This document shows, piece after piece, positions 5,217 through 7,603 of a stretch of 7,603 bases of DNA. Source of the DNA: CAVHIG01 sp963636105 (GTDB taxonomy: Bacteria > Bacillota > Clostridia > Peptostreptococcales > Anaerovoracaceae); assembly GCA_963636105.1 (NCBI GenBank), contig CAVHIG010000066.1, positions 1 through 7,603 of the forward strand. The letters are read 5' to 3'. Within the stretch, counting starts at the first letter, position 1. The number at the start of each line of letters is the position of its first letter. A model generated the notes under the pieces. That model was not told where the DNA came from. It did not search any database and was given only the letters and a program-made list of their open reading frames with translations. The position numbers and the translations under genes are program-made.

Positions 5217-5290
5217 TACCCGAATCTGCGAAAATTCGCTTCGAAATACGACTGTACCCGAATCCGAGAAAATCCGCTTCGAAATACGAC
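5217..5290. repeat. two 36-bp direct repeats upstream of SCIFF
   Basis: Units at 5217-5252 and 5255-5290 (period 38) begin TACCCGAATC and share GCTTCGAAATACGAC. They differ at only a few positions. Each holds the palindrome TTCGAA. A third, inverted TATTTCGAAGC occurs at 5339-5349. They lie immediately upstream of the SCIFF leader, so they may be regulator sites or a simple tandem duplication. Confidence 0.7.
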
Positions 5291-5379
5291 ATTGCCGCCT
5301 ACAAAAAAATATTTTATCACCGCCGCACCCAAAAGTCAATATTTCGAAGCAAGTGCGGTTATAAAATTATGCGACCTGT

Positions 5380-5545
5380 TACTGTTCAGACACCAGGAAT
5401 GGTGCGATTGAACAAAAATTGAGCAAGAAGAGAAGATATAACTCTTTCTAAAGCTCATAGGTAGATTCTAAGCGGATTTTCTGCAAAATAATCTACCAGC
5501 AGGCCGAGTTTTGCCTCACGACAGCATCGTGCGGTCTGAGCTGTA
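5380..5545. mobile_element. miniature inverted-repeat element, copy 1
   Basis: The ends TACTGTTCAGAC (5380-5391) and GTCTGAGCTGTA (5534-5545) are imperfect inverted repeats. The element begins and ends with TA, as expected for TA-target (Tc1/mariner, IS630-like) insertions. Inside are CACCA-GGAA-TGGTG (5391-5404), a GAGC/GCTC hairpin and a GGTAGATT/AATCTACC hairpin (5460-5497). The stretch 5419-5480 is almost identical to 7175-7236 in copy 2. No transposase is encoded, so it would be non-autonomous. Confidence 0.65.
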
Positions 5546-5581
5546 ACTCTCTGCGGACAATCTCCAGTTTTCAACACTCAG

Positions 5582-5748
5582 CGAGGCCTAAGCTGCCTGA
5601 GGGACCATGTGCAAGTCGGTTTGGTCCCGAAGGTAGGTGTAGGCCGAGCCTCTAATCCAGTTATTCACCACGCAACGAGGCCTAAGCTGCCTGAGGGACC
5701 ATGTGCAAGTCGATTCGGTCCCGCAGGTAGGTGTAGGCCGAGCCTCTA
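5582..5748. repeat. two 73-bp hairpin repeats at the 3' end of ychF
   Basis: Copies at 5582-5654 and 5676-5748 (period 94) differ at only a few positions. Each is self-complementary: GAGGCCTA with TAGGCC and GCCTC outside, TGCCT with AGGTA in the middle, and GGGACC with GGTCCC inside. The ychF stop codon (5746-5748) lies in the edge of the second copy. Neither strand has a T-run after it, so a classical terminator is unlikely. It resembles REP/BIME-type palindromic repeats or a mRNA 3'-end stabiliser. Confidence 0.8.
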
Positions 5749-6837
5749 TACATTAAACAGGAAATTCACTATATCCCCGTCCTTCATGACGTATTCCTTG
5801 CCTTCGGAGCGGAGGAAACCTTTTTCTCTTGCGCTTGCCATGCTGCCGCCTACCTCCATGAATTTGTCGTAGGCGATGGTCTCTGCTCTTATGAAGCCTC
5901 TTTCAAAGTCCGTATGTATCTTGCCGGCGGCCTGCGGTGCCTTTGTGCCGCGGCGTATTGTCCAGGCTCTGCACTCGTCTTCACCAGCCGTGAGGAAACT
6001 TATGAGATCGAGCAGGCTGTATGAGGCCTTTATGAGCTTATCGAGGCCTGATTCCTCTATGCCCATATCCGCGAGGAATTCCGCCCTTTCCGCATCCTCC
6101 ATCTCCGCAAGCTCCGCCTCTATCTCGGCGCAGATCACTACGCTCTGGCTGCCCTCTGCCTGCGCAATTTCCGCAACACGAGCCGTATAGGCATTGCCGT
6201 CCTTTGCGTCGTCGTCTGATACGTTTGCGACGTAGATTATCGGCTTGTAGGAGAGGAGCCCCAGCGATTTTACGAAGTCGCGATCCTCCTCGTCTATGTC
6301 CATGGCGCGGGCGTTTTTGCCCTCGGAAAGCCAGTCGTAGACCTTTTCCATGATGGCAAGCTCGCCAGCCTGGGCTTTATTGCCGCCCTTCATGCCGTTT
6401 TTTGTCTTTGCGATTCTGCGCTCGAGTATCTCCATGTCGGAGAGGATGAGCTCCATATTGATGGTTTCGATGTCGCTTTCCGGGTCGATGCGGCCGTCTA
6501 CGTGGACGATGTTGTCGTTTTCAAAGCATCTTACGACGTGGACTATGGCTTCGACTTCGCGGATGTGGCCGAGGAATTTGTTGCCGAGGCCCTCGCCTTT
6601 TGAGGCGCCCTTTACGAGGCCGGCGATGTCGCAGAATTCGATTGTGGCGTAGACTGTCTTTTTCGAATTGTATATCTCGTGCAGCTTTGTGATGCGCTCA
6701 TCCGGGACGGTTACGATGCCGACATTCGGCTCTATCGTGCAAAACGGGTAGTTTGCGGCTTCCGCGCCCGCTTTTGTGATGGCGTTGAAGAGCGTGCTTT
6801 TTCCAACATTTGGTAAACCTACGATGCCTAATTTCAT
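5746..6837 (-). CDS. ychF: YchF/OLA1-family P-loop NTPase, 363 aa
   Basis: This is a universally conserved Obg-related NTPase, ribosome-associated and usually ATP-preferring, linked to translation and stress responses. Visible features are the P-loop GLPNVGKST (residues 7-15), switch region PFCTIEPNVG, DIAGLVKGASKGEGLGN (from 70), and the G4-equivalent NVSD at 205-208, where the family usually has NxxE. A coiled-coil-like insert covers about 120-190. A C-terminal TGS domain from about 278 contains AWTIRRGTKAPQAAGKIH and the end KDGDIVNFLFNV. Length equals the E. coli protein (363). ATG 6837 is chosen because the family starts MKLGIVGLPNVGKS. A GTG at 6912 would add 25 unrelated residues. The SD is modest (ACAGG). 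The gene is monocistronic, with a promoter at 7066-7094 and a leader of about 220 nt. Confidence 0.96.
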   Translation of the reverse strand: MKLGIVGLPNVGKSTLFNAITKAGAEAANYPFCTIEPNVGIVTVPDERITKLHEIYNSKKTVYATIEFCDIAGLVKGASKGEGLGNKFLGHIREVEAIVHVVRCFENDNIVHVDGRIDPESDIETINMELILSDMEILERRIAKTKNGMKGGNKAQAGELAIMEKVYDWLSEGKNARAMDIDEEDRDFVKSLGLLSYKPIIYVANVSDDDAKDGNAYTARVAEIAQAEGSQSVVICAEIEAELAEMEDAERAEFLADMGIEESGLDKLIKASYSLLDLISFLTAGEDECRAWTIRRGTKAPQAAGKIHTDFERGFIRAETIAYDKFMEVGGSMASAREKGFLRSEGKEYVMKDGDIVNFLFNV

Positions 6838-6928
6838 AATATATAATACCTGTCCGAAAGGCCCTTTGCTTGCCGGGTCTTCCGCCTTTCTTTTAAATTG
6901 CTGTATATTCACCCTGTGCCGCTGCCTC

Positions 6929-6963
6929 TCAGACTGCTAGCTACTCATTGTCTGATTTTTTTT
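6929..6963 (+). terminator. weak plus-strand terminator-like hairpin
   Basis: TCAGAC (6929-6934) pairs with GTCTGA (6950-6955) and is followed by eight T's. The stem is only 6 bp with a 15-nt loop, and no plus-strand gene precedes it. On the minus strand it lies in the ychF leader without a T-run. Confidence 0.25.
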
Positions 6964-6989
6964 GCTGGCAGCAGGGATACGAACTCATT

Positions 6990-7031
6990 CTATGCGGCCT
7001 TGCTGTAGTCGATGATGGTGATGTCCTGCAT
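6990..7031 (-). CDS. 13-codon upstream ORF in the ychF leader
   Basis: ATG 7031 is preceded by GAGGAAAGGG at good spacing and reads MQDITIIDYSKAA then TAG. It starts about 28 nt from the predicted ychF transcript start. If the TAG is ignored the frame continues NEFVSLLPAKKIRQ before the next stop, which looks protein-like. The ORF may therefore be the relic of a larger gene rather than a leader peptide. No regulatory residue pattern such as runs of one amino acid is seen. Confidence 0.3.
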   Translation of the reverse strand: MQDITIIDYSKAA

Positions 7032-7065
7032 CAGTTTTTCCCTTTCCTCGCTCACAGCTACAAAT

Positions 7066-7094
7066 AGTATACCCGACTATCCAAGCGATTACAA
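7066..7094 (-). promoter_or_regulatory. sigma-A promoter of ychF
   Basis: On the minus strand TTGTAA (7094-7089) and TATACT (7071-7066) are 17 nt apart, matching four and five of six consensus positions. Transcription would start near 7059, about 220 nt before the ychF start codon. It lies just downstream (in ychF sense) of miniature element copy 2. Confidence 0.65.
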
Positions 7095-7135
7095 GTGTTC
7101 TTTGTCCGTATTCCGTTTTTCTATGAAACTGGCGT

Positions 7136-7374
7136 TACTGTTTAGACCCTAGGATCAGTGCGACTGAACAAAAGTTGAGCAAGAAGAGAAGGAATAACTC
7201 TTTCTAAAGCTCATAGGTAGATTCTAAGCGGATTTTTTGTCTTTTATCTACCAGCGAGCCGGATTTTGACTTTCGGGGGGGCTCGGTAGGTAGATAAAAA
7301 GAGGATTTTCCGTAAAATAATCTACCAGCAGGCCGGATTTTGCCTTCCGGTGGCATCGTGCGGTCTGAACAGTA
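7136..7374. mobile_element. miniature inverted-repeat element, copy 2 (with internal duplication)
   Basis: The terminal inverted repeats TACTGTTTAGACC (7136-7148) and GGTCTGAACAGTA (7362-7374) match at 12 of 13 positions and are bounded by TA. Orientation is the same as copy 1. Compared with copy 1 the hairpin module is duplicated. GGTAGAT/ATCTACC occurs at 7216-7252 and again at 7287-7325, each followed by a CCAGC...GCCGGATTTTG stretch. It has no transposase and lies immediately upstream of the ychF promoter. Confidence 0.7.
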
Positions 7375-7389
7375 GCAAACCGGCGTCAA

Positions 7390-7476
7390 TGTTCAGACCC
7401 GATATGGATACAAATTAAGATTTGATTCCACAAAAATGTATTTTGACGCTGTTTTCTTTGGTGAAATACATTTTTG
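7390..7476. repeat. further element end plus 13-bp perfect hairpin
   Basis: TGTTCAGACC (7390-7399) repeats the miniature-element end sequence and forms a perfect 10-bp inverted repeat with GGTCTGAACA at 7362-7371. Beyond it CAAAAATGTATTT (7431-7443) and AAATACATTTTTG (7464-7476) form a 13-bp perfect stem with a 20-nt loop. No matching far end lies inside the window, so this may be the left part of another element. Confidence 0.45.
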
Positions 7477-7483
7477 CGCACCA

Positions 7484-7579
7484 CAGCCCCACAAACTGAA
7501 GCTACTCCAACCGCCCCAGCCCCACAAACTGAAGCTACTCCACCGCCCCAGCCCCACAAAACTGAAGCTACTCCAACCG
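7484..7579. repeat. 33-bp tandem repeat array at the right edge
   Basis: Three units starting CAGCCCCACAAA at 7484, 7517 and 7549 (spacings 33 and 32). The third unit carries an extra A. On the plus strand from 7465 the frame is open to the window end and reads as Pro/Thr/Ala-rich repeats around APQTEATPT. The one-base loss and one-base gain cancel out in that frame. No start codon with an SD is visible. The minus strand is also open here and gives an unlikely Trp/Ser/Phe/Gly-rich sequence. Confidence 0.7.
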
Positions 7580-7603
7580 TTGCCGCGCCACAAGCTCGGC
7601 GAA

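Noticed and set aside
6837..6912. YchF start at GTG 6912
   Set aside because: The extra 25 residues do not belong to the family. ATG 6837 gives the canonical MKLGIVGLPNVGKS start and the usual 363-aa length.
6966..6990. tRNA T-arm-like sequence (GTTCGTATCCC, minus strand)
   Set aside because: The T-stem does not pair and no acceptor, D or anticodon arms can be found around it.
7204..7593. Minus-strand ORFs at 7204-7389 and 7393-7593
   Set aside because: They lie in the miniature element and the 33-bp repeat. Compositions are repeat-driven and no ribosome binding sites support them.

Overview
The window looks like a chromosomal segment of a Clostridia-class Firmicute. It carries a SCIFF ranthipeptide precursor with its radical SAM maturase, a pair largely confined to Clostridia. 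It also has strong GGAGG ribosome binding sites, sigma-A-type promoters, and a tiny holin-like toxin of the kind common in Firmicutes. Species cannot be named from the sequence. Only about half of the window is coding. The rest is unusually rich in hairpins, tandem repeats with periods near 33-42 bp, and dispersed palindromic elements.

Layout. 1-545 (mostly minus strand): a probable type I toxin-antitoxin locus. It has a 34-residue membrane toxin gene at 271-375, its promoter and an SD-masking leader hairpin, and a convergent small RNA with promoter and terminator on the plus strand (about 188-268). A doubly deleted relic of the same locus sits beside it (465-545). 555-793: a 239-bp structured repeat element (copy A). 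918-1124: a 39-bp tandem array. 1338-2114 (+): a class II HpcH/HpaI-type aldolase whose last codons have been tandemly duplicated downstream (42-bp period, to 2257). 2552-2734: another 42-bp array and a strong terminator. 2904-4400 (-): the SCIFF maturase. 4457-4695: an inverted second copy (B) of the 239-bp element, in the maturase leader. 4833-4900: a 68-bp inverted repeat. 4996-5148 (-): the SCIFF precursor with its own terminator. 5217-5290: paired repeats upstream of SCIFF. 5380-5545 and 7136-7374: two copies of a miniature inverted-repeat element flanking ychF. 5582-5748: two 73-bp hairpin repeats ending in the ychF stop codon. 5746-6837 (-): ychF, with a promoter at 7066-7094 and a short upstream ORF. 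7484-7603: a 33-bp tandem repeat running off the edge.

How the parts work together. The SCIFF peptide (50 aa) is the substrate of the maturase, which should install Cys-derived thioether bridges. The two genes are on one strand but about 595 nt apart, separated by a SCIFF terminator, the 68-bp hairpin and the 239-bp element. The maturase is therefore probably expressed separately or under leader control. The aldolase, ychF and the toxin locus have no evident functional link to this pathway. Two points stand out for novelty. One is the 239-bp element family, with four mutually complementary arms and a terminator-like end, one copy lying in the maturase leader. The other is the compact toxin/antisense RNA locus next to its own decayed copy.
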